From NCBI GenBank assembly GCA_017630035.1, contig JAGBWA010000057.1, positions 1-59,716 of the forward strand: DNA of 59,716 bases, given 5' to 3'. This DNA is from Bacteroides sp. Lineage in GTDB: Bacteria; Bacteroidota; Bacteroidia; Bacteroidales; Bacteroidaceae. The translations under genes and the position numbers were made by a program. The notes under the pieces are model-generated. The model did no database searches. It was not told the origin of the DNA and was given only the letters and a program-made list of their open reading frames with translations. Every line of letters starts with the position of its first letter. Position 1 is the first letter of the stretch. Positions 6,177 through 11,929 of this stretch are shown here, one piece after another.

Positions 6177-7248
6177 GAGTTCTGAGTTGTGAGTTATGAG
6201 TTATGAGTTTTACGTAATATTCACTATAATCTTTTATGCCTTCTGGTAGTGGGTGGCGTACCAACTGTGGGAAAAGTTGTTTGAGTTGGAGGTAGAGTTT
6301 TTCGCCAGGGATGTCGGCATCGGGCGACATGTGGAGGTTTATGAGTTGTGAGTTCAGAGTGCTGAGTTCTGAGTGATTAGTGATGAGGGGTTTGAGGTCT
6401 TCTTCTTTGAGTAGGGTGGCGCTGGGGATGGCGATGGCTTTGCGACCACTGCTTAGGAGTGCCCAACAGTCGGAACAACCTTCGGCTATCCAGAGTTCTT
6501 CTCCGGGTTTAAGTAGTTTCAGTATCGGGAGGTTGTAAATGGAGATTCTGCTTCCTTGCGGGAAGAGGAATCTGGGTGGTGGGGGGATTAGGGCGGAGGG
6601 ATTAGGGCTTATGGGGGATGGTGGAGGGTTTAGGGCCCTACTCCCTACACTCTCCTCCCTCCTCCTTAATAGCCTGTTTTGTACACCTATCAATTGTCCA
6701 TCTATATCGAAGTAGGGGATTTGTAGCCATGGCGTTCCGTGACGGTCGGTGAAGGAGTTGAGGCGACACCAACGGATTACTCCAGGGTGGAACTTGCGTT
6801 CGGTAAAGAGGAAGAGGCGGGCAGCTGGATTTAGGTAAGGCTGTTGGAAATACTTTTCAAATCGTGTGGATTCGAAGGGGGTAGGGTTTAGGGTTGAGGG
6901 ATTAGGATTGCCATTTGGGTGGTGCCCTACACCATACTCCCTCCTCCCTGCACCATGTTCTTCTGCCAGCCAATCGCACGTTTCTATGAAGTTTTTGCCC
7001 AATACATGCATGGCAAGGTCTATTACACCTCCGTGGGCACCACATACGAAACATTTGTAACTGTTTCTCCTTACATGGATAGATAGGCTGGGGTGGTTGT
7101 CGTTGTGGAACGGGCATAATGTTTTGTGATGGGTGACCTTTAGTCCTAACCGTTCGGCTACTCCCTCGATGGGGAGGTCGCGGAGTTTTTGAATAGCTTC
7201 GTTAGTATAGGGTTTGGAGTGTAGGGTATAGGGATTCATGTTGTTCAA
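6160..7248 (-). CDS. CHC2 zinc-finger/Toprim DNA primase-like protein with repeat-encoded insertions
   Basis: DnaG-like primase fragment: zinc-binding domain plus Toprim-like catalytic region. The zinc ribbon is C45-P-F-H48 with C66-F-V-C69, followed by GGVIDLAM. The Toprim signature is LWIAEGCSDCWALLSSG near 252-268 and a DAD in MSPDADIPG near 309-311. About a quarter of the 362 residues come from heptamer tracts kept in frame: roughly residues 5-13, 97-124, 193-222, 286-302 and the C-terminal 346-358. These parts are proline-rich or low-complexity and should be loops. Its start overlaps the DUF3987 stop by 4 bases (ATGA), and the two probably act together as in phage-type replication modules. 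Activity is uncertain given the insertions. Confidence 0.82.
   Translation of the reverse strand: MNNMNPYTLHSKPYTNEAIQKLRDLPIEGVAERLGLKVTHHKTLCPFHNDNHPSLSIHVRRNSYKCFVCGAHGGVIDLAMHVLGKNFIETCDWLAEEHGAGRREYGVGHHPNGNPNPSTLNPTPFESTRFEKYFQQPYLNPAARLFLFTERKFHPGVIRWCRLNSFTDRHGTPWLQIPYFDIDGQLIGVQNRLLRRREESVGSRALNPPPSPISPNPSALIPPPPRFLFPQGSRISIYNLPILKLLKPGEELWIAEGCSDCWALLSSGRKAIAIPSATLLKEEDLKPLITNHSELSTLNSQLINLHMSPDADIPGEKLYLQLKQLFPQLVRHPLPEGIKDYSEYYVKLITHNSQLRTHDHHH
6176..6210 (+). repeat. Heptamer tract, TGAGTTA type
   Basis: Five perfect 7-base units, all TGAGTTN. On the minus strand they encode the C-terminal ITHNSQLRTH of the primase-like protein, and they overlap the region just upstream of the DUF5675 start. 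Confidence 0.9.
6342..6390 (+). repeat. Heptamer tract, TGAGTTC type, inside the primase-like gene
   Basis: Seven units such as TGAGTTG, TGAGTTC, TGAGTGA and TTAGTGA at exact 7-base steps. Read in frame on the minus strand as residues of about 286-302 (TNHSELSTLNSQL). Confidence 0.85.
6584..6670 (+). repeat. Two-armed G-rich/C-rich heptamer array inside the primase-like gene
   Basis: Seven units of the GGGATTA/GGGTTTA type (6584-6632) meet, at a central GGGCCC, five units of the CCCTACT/CCCTCCT type (6636-6670) in the opposite orientation. Seven-base register is kept in each arm. It encodes a proline-rich stretch of the protein, about residues 193-222. Confidence 0.85.
6877..6959 (+). repeat. 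Second two-armed heptamer array inside the primase-like gene
   Basis: Five G-rich units (GGGTTTA, GGGTTGA, GGGATTA types, 6877-6911) are followed after a short GGTGCC-containing joint by five C-rich units (CCCTACA, CCCTCCT types, 6925-6959). Same layout as the array at 6584-6670. Encodes about residues 97-124. Confidence 0.85.
7209..7236 (+). repeat. Heptamer tract, AGGGTTT type, at the primase-like start
   Basis: Four 7-base units (AGGGTTT, GGAGTGT, AGGGTAT and AGGGATT types) just inside the gene start, encoding about residues 5-13 (NPYTLHSKP). Confidence 0.75.
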
Positions 7249-8591
7249 TTTTTAATGTAGTTTTTAATATATATTTCTTGATGTAAGTCCGGTTGATGAA
7301 TTAGCTTGGCTTTTTTCCACTTATGGAGGAAAATGCGAGCAGGCGAGAGGCCTAATTTGGCACATAGCTCTTGAAGCTGGTCGCGTGAAAATTGCGTGGG
7401 TATTTGGTCGTAAAGTGGTGTGACAACCCCTTTGTTTACATCGTCATCGTGCTTGTGCATCTCGTCGTATTGACGGCCCCATTGGGTAAGTAATCCATCA
7501 AGGATATATTGTGCCATGAAGTGGTAGAATTTGATGCAATGCTTTTTTATTGGGCTTAGGGTTGATGGATTAGGGATATCATCTATGCACCACAAATGAT
7601 AGAGCATACAGGTGAGTCGCCAAGCTGATACACTGGCACGTTTGTAGAAGCAGTTGTGGGCACGCGAACCGGTCTTGAGGATGATGGTCCGTTGTTCGGC
7701 ACACCATTTGCGCACACTGTTTTCTATCCATTCCATATCAATGTTGAGAATGGGTTGTAGGCGGTCATCGTCTGTATAGGTTTCGTCCATTAAACGGGCA
7801 ATGGTTTGGGTAATTAGGTTACGCTCTTGCTCGGTTTGCCTTCGAAATACCGGTGCATCTTCGCCAAGCAGGTCTTCGTCTATGCGTGTCAGAATTTTGC
7901 GGGTGCAGTTGCCACCCTCGATGGCACGCTTGTTGATGTATTCGTTGAGGGCATTCTCGGTGCCGCAAAACAGACTACAGTAGATGATGTCCACATCGGC
8001 ATTGTAGCTGGCATCGGAGAGGGTATCGCTACCGTATTCGGCACCAAGGTCGTAGGCCAAACGATCCATGGTGTTAAGGTCGGCAAAGGCACGTTTGTTG
8101 GATTCGGTCATGGTGGCCAACTCTTCGTTAAAGAAGAAAAAGGATAGTGGCTCGCCATATTTACGAATGAACATATCGGCACGTTTTACCAGTTTGGCTC
8201 GCGTGATGGTCTGCAGGTTGCGGGTGCAGGTGATAGGTTCTTCGGGTAACTGTTTATTCTTGGCTGCAGTCTTCTTTAGGTCGTTATAAGCCTGTTCGAT
8301 TCGTTTCTGCTCAATGTCTTTGAGCTTTAAGGGTCTAAGCAGTTGCTTTACTATGGGTCGTGTGAAGGATTTACCCGAACCTGGTTCGCCCAATACCAAT
8401 AGCTGGATGAGCAAAGCATGTGGCTCAAGGTCGTACACATATTTGGCTCTTATCCTGGTGCCCAAGGCGCAATAGCAGTCGAGGGCCGTCAATATAGCTG
8501 CTATGCGAAATTGTTCGGGAGCTGTATCCCAGAATACTCGGAGTGATGGGGGGAGGTTTGATGCTGAAAGTGTCGTTGTAGGTTTAATCAT
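7245..8591 (-). CDS. DUF3987-family P-loop protein
   Basis: P-loop protein of the DUF3987 family, usually next to primase-like genes in phages, plasmids and Bacteroides capsule-flanking blocks; a helicase or ATPase role in replication is presumed, not shown. Walker A is GEPGSGKS at residues 68-75; a hydrophobic strand before an acidic pair (SFFFFNEELAT) near 180 fits Walker B. The 448 residues are near the usual size. Near residues 338-347 the sequence PNPSTLSP is encoded by a G-rich heptamer tract and matches a peptide in the neighbouring primase-like protein. Its stop overlaps the start of that gene by four bases. The C-terminal end (YIKNYIKN) is AT-rich and repeat-like. Confidence 0.83.
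   Translation of the reverse strand: MIKPTTTLSASNLPPSLRVFWDTAPEQFRIAAILTALDCYCALGTRIRAKYVYDLEPHALLIQLLVLGEPGSGKSFTRPIVKQLLRPLKLKDIEQKRIEQAYNDLKKTAAKNKQLPEEPITCTRNLQTITRAKLVKRADMFIRKYGEPLSFFFFNEELATMTESNKRAFADLNTMDRLAYDLGAEYGSDTLSDASYNADVDIIYCSLFCGTENALNEYINKRAIEGGNCTRKILTRIDEDLLGEDAPVFRRQTEQERNLITQTIARLMDETYTDDDRLQPILNIDMEWIENSVRKWCAEQRTIILKTGSRAHNCFYKRASVSAWRLTCMLYHLWCIDDIPNPSTLSPIKKHCIKFYHFMAQYILDGLLTQWGRQYDEMHKHDDDVNKGVVTPLYDQIPTQFSRDQLQELCAKLGLSPARIFLHKWKKAKLIHQPDLHQEIYIKNYIKN
7552..7579 (+). repeat. Heptamer tract, GGGTTGA type, inside the DUF3987 gene
   Basis: Four 7-base units (GGGCTTA, GGGTTGA, TGGATTA, GGGATAT types). Read on the minus strand it gives IPNPSTLSP, almost the same peptide as the array at 6877-6911 gives in the next gene. 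Confidence 0.85.
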
Positions 8592-8596
8592 TGAAA

Positions 8597-8631
8597 TTAA
8601 AAATTAATAGTTAAAAATTAAAAGTTATTTT
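8597..8631 (+). repeat. Heptamer tract, TTAAAAA type
   Basis: Five units (TTAAAAA, TTAATAG, TTAAAAG, TTATTTT types) in exact register fill the gap between the small unknown gene and the DUF3987 gene. Confidence 0.8.
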
Positions 8632-8632
8632 T

Positions 8633-8956
8633 TTAATCGATGATGGTGAAGGCTTCGAGTAGTTCGTGATAGACTTGAAAGGCTAATTCTTTGCGATCGA
8701 GGTTGATAGATGGATCGATGGTGCGCATGTGGACTTGGTACTTGCCGTTTTGCATGTGTACAAGGCTGACATACTTACCATCGAAAAGTTTGGGATTACG
8801 GTGATGGTGCTGACCATTAGTTACAGCTTCCTCGAAGAGGTACTGGTCTTCACTGATTCGTGATAGTACTCCACGATAGCACTGTCCGGGATTTAGTTGA
8901 CCATCTTCTTGCATAATGGTTTTAAGGTCGATGCAGAGGTTCATGTTCTTTTTCAT
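8633..8956 (-). CDS. Conserved hypothetical protein
   Basis: Unrecognised 107-residue cytoplasmic protein, mixed alpha/beta. It has a likely N-terminal strand (NLCIDLKTIM), a PGQCYRGVL segment, a FDGKYVSLV strand and a helical end (YHELLEAF). No signal peptide or membrane segment. I chose the ATG at 8956 because residues before it (from an ATG at 9013 that directly abuts the stop of the upstream gene) look unlike the rest; the longer form cannot be excluded and would be translationally coupled. It lies between another small unknown and the DUF3987 gene on the same strand, and proteins of this shape often accompany DUF3987. Function unknown. Confidence 0.65.
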   Translation of the reverse strand: MKKNMNLCIDLKTIMQEDGQLNPGQCYRGVLSRISEDQYLFEEAVTNGQHHHRNPKLFDGKYVSLVHMQNGKYQVHMRTIDPSINLDRKELAFQVYHELLEAFTIID

Positions 8957-9013
8957 ACTGTTTTTTTGTTGATACACAGATTTGAATTTCTGTGGCAAAG
9001 GAACGGAGAGCAT

Positions 9014-9499
9014 TTAGGGTAAACGGAGGCACTCGGTATACTGTAGGAGTAGCTTGATTTGATCTCTTCCGAGTAGGTAACGGTTCATGCCTGTGTAGTG
9101 ACTATTACGCTTTTCCGATTGCTCCATCATTAGGTGTAGCTGCACAGCAGTGTAGGCGTCTCGTTTGTAGATATTATTCTCTAATAATACTGCCATTACG
9201 ACATTCACGCGATACCAATTGGGCTCTCCGCGACTATTGCTGTAACGATTCAGAAAGAACAAGTCGCCCAATTCTGGTGAACGAAGAATTTTTTCCCAAA
9301 GTGTATGGATAGAGGACCGGTATGCATCCGATGCACATGCATCTATACGCGATACATAACGGAGAATGGCTTGAATGCCTGCTTCGCGTGACTTTTCCGG
9401 GGTTGATGACTGGATGTAAAGGCGTCCTTCCAAAAATGCTTTTTTGAGATTGTCGATGTTAAAGTCCTCGACTTGGACCATTTTGTTTACTTGCTTCAT
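9014..9499 (-). CDS. Conserved hypothetical protein
   Basis: Unrecognised 161-residue soluble, mostly helical protein. It shows an N-terminal amphipathic helix (IDNLKKAFLEGRLYI), a SREAGIQAILRYVSRI helix, and a later NVVMAVLLENNIYKRDAY helix. No catalytic motif, signal peptide or membrane span is seen. It is the first gene of the minus-strand block that continues through the small unknown, DUF3987, primase-like, DUF5675 and M15 genes. The 404 bases upstream carry direct repeats and the divergent HU-like promoter. As first gene of the block it could be its regulator, but no DNA-binding motif is evident. Confidence 0.65.
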   Translation of the reverse strand: MKQVNKMVQVEDFNIDNLKKAFLEGRLYIQSSTPEKSREAGIQAILRYVSRIDACASDAYRSSIHTLWEKILRSPELGDLFFLNRYSNSRGEPNWYRVNVVMAVLLENNIYKRDAYTAVQLHLMMEQSEKRNSHYTGMNRYLLGRDQIKLLLQYTECLRLP

Positions 9500-9716
9500 T
9501 GTCCTAATTTTTAGGGCATGAAGATATGGTAACCGCGTAACCGTAACTTGGTTACGTCGCTAAATTGTTGTTTATATTATATAGTAATAATATACTATCT
9601 GTAAATAATTTAAAATAATTAAATATATAATATGTACGCATGTACGCTCGCGCATGCATAAGGAATTTCGATGTTGGTTACAGGTAACGGTTACGCCTCT
9701 CCTAAAGGTTGTGCTA

Positions 9717-9760
9717 AATCTGGGGAAACTTATGTACGAATCTGGGGAAAAGTGGTGAAT
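9717..9760 (+). repeat. 22-base direct repeat, two copies
   Basis: AATCTGGGGAAA occurs at 9717-9728 and again at 9739-9750, 22 bases apart, just upstream of the HU-like gene's -7 box. Confidence 0.8.
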
Positions 9761-9776
9761 GAGGGAGGTATGGTAG

Positions 9777-9784
9777 TATCTTTG
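9777..9784 (+). promoter_or_regulatory. -7 box (TATCTTTG) of the HU-like gene
   Basis: Matches TAnnTTTG. No clear -33 TTTG is seen at the proper distance, so an activator may be needed. Transcription from here would place the three 23-base repeats in the leader RNA. Confidence 0.6.
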
Positions 9785-9806
9785 CAGTGTTGATATTTGA
9801 CAGCCC

Positions 9807-9875
9807 TCACTGATGACCTATGTCTATCTTCACTGATGAACAATGTATGCCATCACTGATGACTGCAGGAATCAA
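9807..9875 (+). repeat. Three 23-base direct repeats in the HU-like gene leader
   Basis: TCACTGATGA starts at 9807, 9830 and 9853, exactly 23 bases apart; the rest of the first two units also agrees at most positions (common ATGT core). Confidence 0.85.
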
Positions 9876-9903
9876 CAGCAGTGTATTAAATCGTTTTACT
9901 GCT

Positions 9904-10542
9904 ATGATTAATTATTCAATTACAATGCGTCCGGTGAACGCAAATCTTTTTGAAATTAATGCAGCTAAGGGTCGCATTAAGGAGGCTTTGGCTAAAGGTG
10001 AAACACCCAGTAGCGCGGATGAGGCGTTGGTGAAGAGCGAGGTGCAACATGCGTTTGCGGTGGCTCAGTATTCGGATGTGATGACCATCGAGAAGTTTGC
10101 CCGCCACATCGCTACCCACGGCTGTGTCTATTCGCGTGCGGACATCAGTGCCATTCTCTACTTGGCGGTGGATTGTATGCGTGAGATGTTGCTGGATGGC
10201 CGCAAGATTCGCTTGGGCGACTTGGGCGATTTCTCGGTGAGCCTCTCGTCGAAGGGTGCCGAAACAGCGGATAAGTTCTCTTCTGCGAACATCTCGGCCG
10301 TGAATGTGGTGTGGGACTGCGGTCAGGAGTTTAAGAACTTGCTGCCCGATGCGGAATTTAACCTTGTGGCGAGTCGTGCTGCTCAGGCTGCTGTGTTGAA
10401 GGCTATCAAGAGTGGCAACTCTATTGTGGATCTTGGGGCGACCGGCTCGAATGTACCTTCGGGGGATGATGATGAACCGACTAATCCTTCGGGTCCTACT
10501 ACCGGTGGGGGCGATGATGATGAACTCGATCCGTTGGGATAA
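9904..10542 (+). CDS. HU-like DNA-binding protein with acidic tail
   Basis: Bacteroidales HU-family (HU-HIG type) DNA-binding protein, 212 residues from the ATG at 9904. That start matches the usual N-terminus MINYSITMRPVNANLFE; an upstream in-frame ATG at 9820 would add 28 residues encoded by direct repeats and is unlikely. The HU fold spans roughly residues 30-150 (AVAQYSDVMTIEKFARHI, SRADISAILYLAV, GRKIRLGDLGDFSVSL). After FNLVASRAAQAAVLKAI comes a Gly/Asp/Pro-rich tail ending in DDDELDPLG, presumably disordered. Proteins of this type flank capsule loci in Bacteroides, with a smalltalk gene and often an amidase; here smalltalk follows but no amidase. Confidence 0.88.
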   Translation: MINYSITMRPVNANLFEINAAKGRIKEALAKGETPSSADEALVKSEVQHAFAVAQYSDVMTIEKFARHIATHGCVYSRADISAILYLAVDCMREMLLDGRKIRLGDLGDFSVSLSSKGAETADKFSSANISAVNVVWDCGQEFKNLLPDAEFNLVASRAAQAAVLKAIKSGNSIVDLGATGSNVPSGDDDEPTNPSGPTTGGGDDDELDPLG

Positions 10543-10548
10543 AGATTA

Positions 10549-10576
10549 ATTATGATTTATGATTTATGATTTATGA
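10549..10576 (+). repeat. Heptamer tract, TTTATGA type
   Basis: Four 7-base units (one ATTATGA, three TTTATGA) right after the HU-like stop codon. Confidence 0.85.
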
Positions 10577-10579
10577 ATT

Positions 10580-10610
10580 GCCATGCGGCGTGTTAGCGTG
10601 GATGTATTCA
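10580..10610 (+). repeat. Dispersed repeat, second copy of the 3824-3853 element
   Basis: GCCATGCGGCGTGTTAGC continues to TGTATTC, as at 3824-3853 with two base changes. In both places it lies in a gene-free gap beside a heptamer tract. Confidence 0.7.
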
Positions 10611-10695
10611 ATTAATATTTAATCTTTGACAGAAGAACAGAAGGACAGATTCTAAATTTGTTTCTTTTGTTCTTTTGTCTAAAAACCGAACTATC

Positions 10696-10803
10696 ATGGA
10701 AGAACAGAAAAAGAAGAAAAATACGTTTGAATTGATTTTGAAGATTATTATTGCGGTGGCTTCGGCGATTGCTGGTGCGATTGGGGCTGCGGCGTGTTGT
10801 TGA
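10696..10803 (+). CDS. Smalltalk-family small protein
   Basis: A 35-residue protein: lysine-rich start (MEEQKKKKNTF) followed by one hydrophobic helix (LILKIIIAVASAIAGAIGA) ending in ACC. This layout, charged head, single membrane segment and small-residue end, is that of the Bacteroidales smalltalk proteins, which sit between HU-like genes and amidases at capsule loci. It lies 153 bases after the HU-like gene on the same strand. The function of the family is unknown. The stop codon begins a TAGCTAC heptamer tract. Confidence 0.8.
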   Translation: MEEQKKKKNTFELILKIIIAVASAIAGAIGAAACC

Positions 10804-10842
10804 CTACTAGAGATTAGCTATTAGCTACTATACTAGTGACTA
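10801..10842 (+). repeat. Heptamer tract, TAGCTAC type
   Basis: Six 7-base units (TGACTAC, TAGAGAT, TAGCTAT, TAGCTAC and similar) starting at the smalltalk stop codon. Confidence 0.8.
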
Positions 10843-10880
10843 GATCGTTTGCAGACTATTGTCATGCGGATGAAAACGAA

Positions 10881-10904
10881 GACGCCTCTGTGAGACGTCT
10901 CTAC
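10881..10904 (+). repeat. Dispersed GACGCCTC/GAGACGTCTCTAC element, copy 1
   Basis: A 24-base element, GACGCCTC followed by GTGAGACGTCTCTAC after one or two variable bases; copy 2 at 14949-14972 differs at one position. Confidence 0.75.
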
Positions 10905-10913
10905 TATTTTGGG

Positions 10914-10955
10914 AAATGCTGATGGGTACGAAAGGTGCCTATCAGCATTTTTTTG
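10914..10955 (+). terminator. Rho-independent terminator, GCCGAT family copy 3
   Basis: AAATGCTGAT (10914-10923) pairs with ATCAGCATTT (10941-10950), then T7. A compensated variant of the GCCGAT stem: CTGAT with ATCAG in place of CCGAT with ATCGG. Confidence 0.85.
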
Positions 10956-10988
10956 TATATCTATACCTACTATGTCAATTTAAATCAG

Positions 10989-10996
10989 TAATTTTG
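10989..10996 (+). promoter_or_regulatory. -7 box (TAATTTTG) of the YjbH-like gene
   Basis: Matches TAnnTTTG, 25 bases before the ATG at 11022. No -33 TTTG at 20 bases. Confidence 0.55.
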
Positions 10997-11021
10997 CGCA
11001 TTGTACAGATTTATTCGTTAT

Positions 11022-11828
11022 ATGGAAAATAACTTGCTAAAGAGAATTGTAGGGATGGCTTGCTTGCTGCTGTTATTGGTGGCTCCTGCTAAGGCGCAGT
11101 TTACGTATGGTACTACGGGCTTGCTGCATATGCCTACGGCGGATATGCAACGGGATAAGACCTTTATGTTTGGGGGTAGTTTCTTGAATGAACATGCAAC
11201 ACCAGCTCGTTTTAATTTTAATACCTATAACTATTATATAAATATTACCTTCTTTCCTTGGTTGGAGGTAGGTTATACATGTAATCTTTTTACAGCTAAA
11301 TCGTTAGGTTTGGATAAACATGGTTATTCAGGTTTTACCAATCAAGATCGTAATTTTAGCGGACGCCTTCGTTTATGGAAAGAGGGTTGGTGGAAAGAGT
11401 GGACACCACAGGTTGTTGTAGGTGGGAATGATGTACTCCATGGTTCGGCTTATGGCGGTGATATAGGTGCTGTAGAAGGTGCAGGTATACGTGGTAATAC
11501 TTACTTTCAGCGTTATTATATAGCGGCTACCAAGCATATTGATTGGTATGGTAAGTGGGGAGTACATGCGGCTTATGTGTATAGTAAGCGTATTGGACAT
11601 GCTTTTAATGGCCTTGCTCTTGGTGTGGATTATACGTTTGCTTTGCCAGAGACATCGACACTGAATAAGGCGGTGAATAAGCTAAACTTGATGGCGGAGT
11701 ATGACTCAAAATTTGTAAACGTTGGTGCCAAGTATGCTTGCTGGAAGGATTACGTTAATGTGGTAGCGGAATTGCGGGAGTGTAGGTATCCTTCGGTGGG
11801 AGTTTACTTCAAAGTTCATTTGAAGTAG
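11022..11828 (+). CDS. YjbH-like envelope protein
   Basis: Predicted exported beta-rich outer-membrane protein related to YjbH, which accompanies exopolysaccharide export in other bacteria. The ATG at 11022 gives 268 residues and a clean signal peptide (basic start, LLLLLVAPAKAQ, cut after AKA); a TTG at 11001 would only add seven residues. After cleavage comes the YjbH-type opening TYGTTGLLHMPTADM, then many alternating aromatic strands (NTYNYYINITFFPWLEVGY) up to the end VGVYFKVHLK. It has its own -7 box and stands between the capsule-flanking block and the uronic-acid genes, so a role in polysaccharide export is plausible but inferred. Confidence 0.7.
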   Translation: MENNLLKRIVGMACLLLLLVAPAKAQFTYGTTGLLHMPTADMQRDKTFMFGGSFLNEHATPARFNFNTYNYYINITFFPWLEVGYTCNLFTAKSLGLDKHGYSGFTNQDRNFSGRLRLWKEGWWKEWTPQVVVGGNDVLHGSAYGGDIGAVEGAGIRGNTYFQRYYIAATKHIDWYGKWGVHAAYVYSKRIGHAFNGLALGVDYTFALPETSTLNKAVNKLNLMAEYDSKFVNVGAKYACWKDYVNVVAELRECRYPSVGVYFKVHLK

Positions 11829-11852
11829 TTCTGAGTTCTGAGTTAAGAGTTA
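11825..11852 (+). repeat. Heptamer tract, TGAGTTC type
   Basis: Units GTAGTTC, TGAGTTC, TGAGTTA and AGAGTTA in 7-base register, covering the YjbH-like stop codon. Confidence 0.8.
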
Positions 11853-11903
11853 ACTTCCTTCGGTCGTTCAAAACCTCTTTGGATTTTTAACAATCAAGGA
11901 ATA

Positions 11904-11929
11904 GTAAAAGTTAAAAATTAAGAATATAT
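11904..11929 (+). repeat. Heptamer tract, TTAAAAA type
   Basis: GTAAAAG, TTAAAAA and TTAAGAA units directly before the ATG of the epimerase gene. Confidence 0.7.

Larger units (their letters stand above)
9500..9903. other. Divergent intergenic region with repeats
   Basis: No gene is seen in these 404 bases. They hold clusters of GTAACC/GGTTAC motifs at 9529-9555 and 9676-9697, a very AT-rich middle (9556-9630), an alternating CATGTACGC-like stretch around 9633-9660, a 22-base direct repeat starting AATCTGGGGAAA (9717 and 9739), a -7 box at 9777 and three 23-base repeats starting TCACTGATGA (9807, 9830, 9853). Confidence 0.7.

Noticed and set aside
5262-9499. A complete prophage or integrative element
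   Set aside because: No integrase, structural genes or flanking attachment repeats are seen.
4426-9697. GTAACC/GGTTAC clusters (4426, 5753, 9529, 9676) as a regulator binding site
   Set aside because: Spacing is irregular (6 to 13 bases) and the clusters merge with heptamer tracts, so they are more likely satellite DNA than operators.
9807-9875. CRISPR-like array (three repeats at 23-base spacing)
   Set aside because: Repeats are only about 10 bases strictly conserved, units are contiguous without true spacers, and no cas genes are nearby.
9820-9903. Longer start for the HU-like gene at 9820
   Set aside because: The added 28 residues are encoded by the direct repeats and do not resemble the family N-terminus; the ATG at 9904 does.
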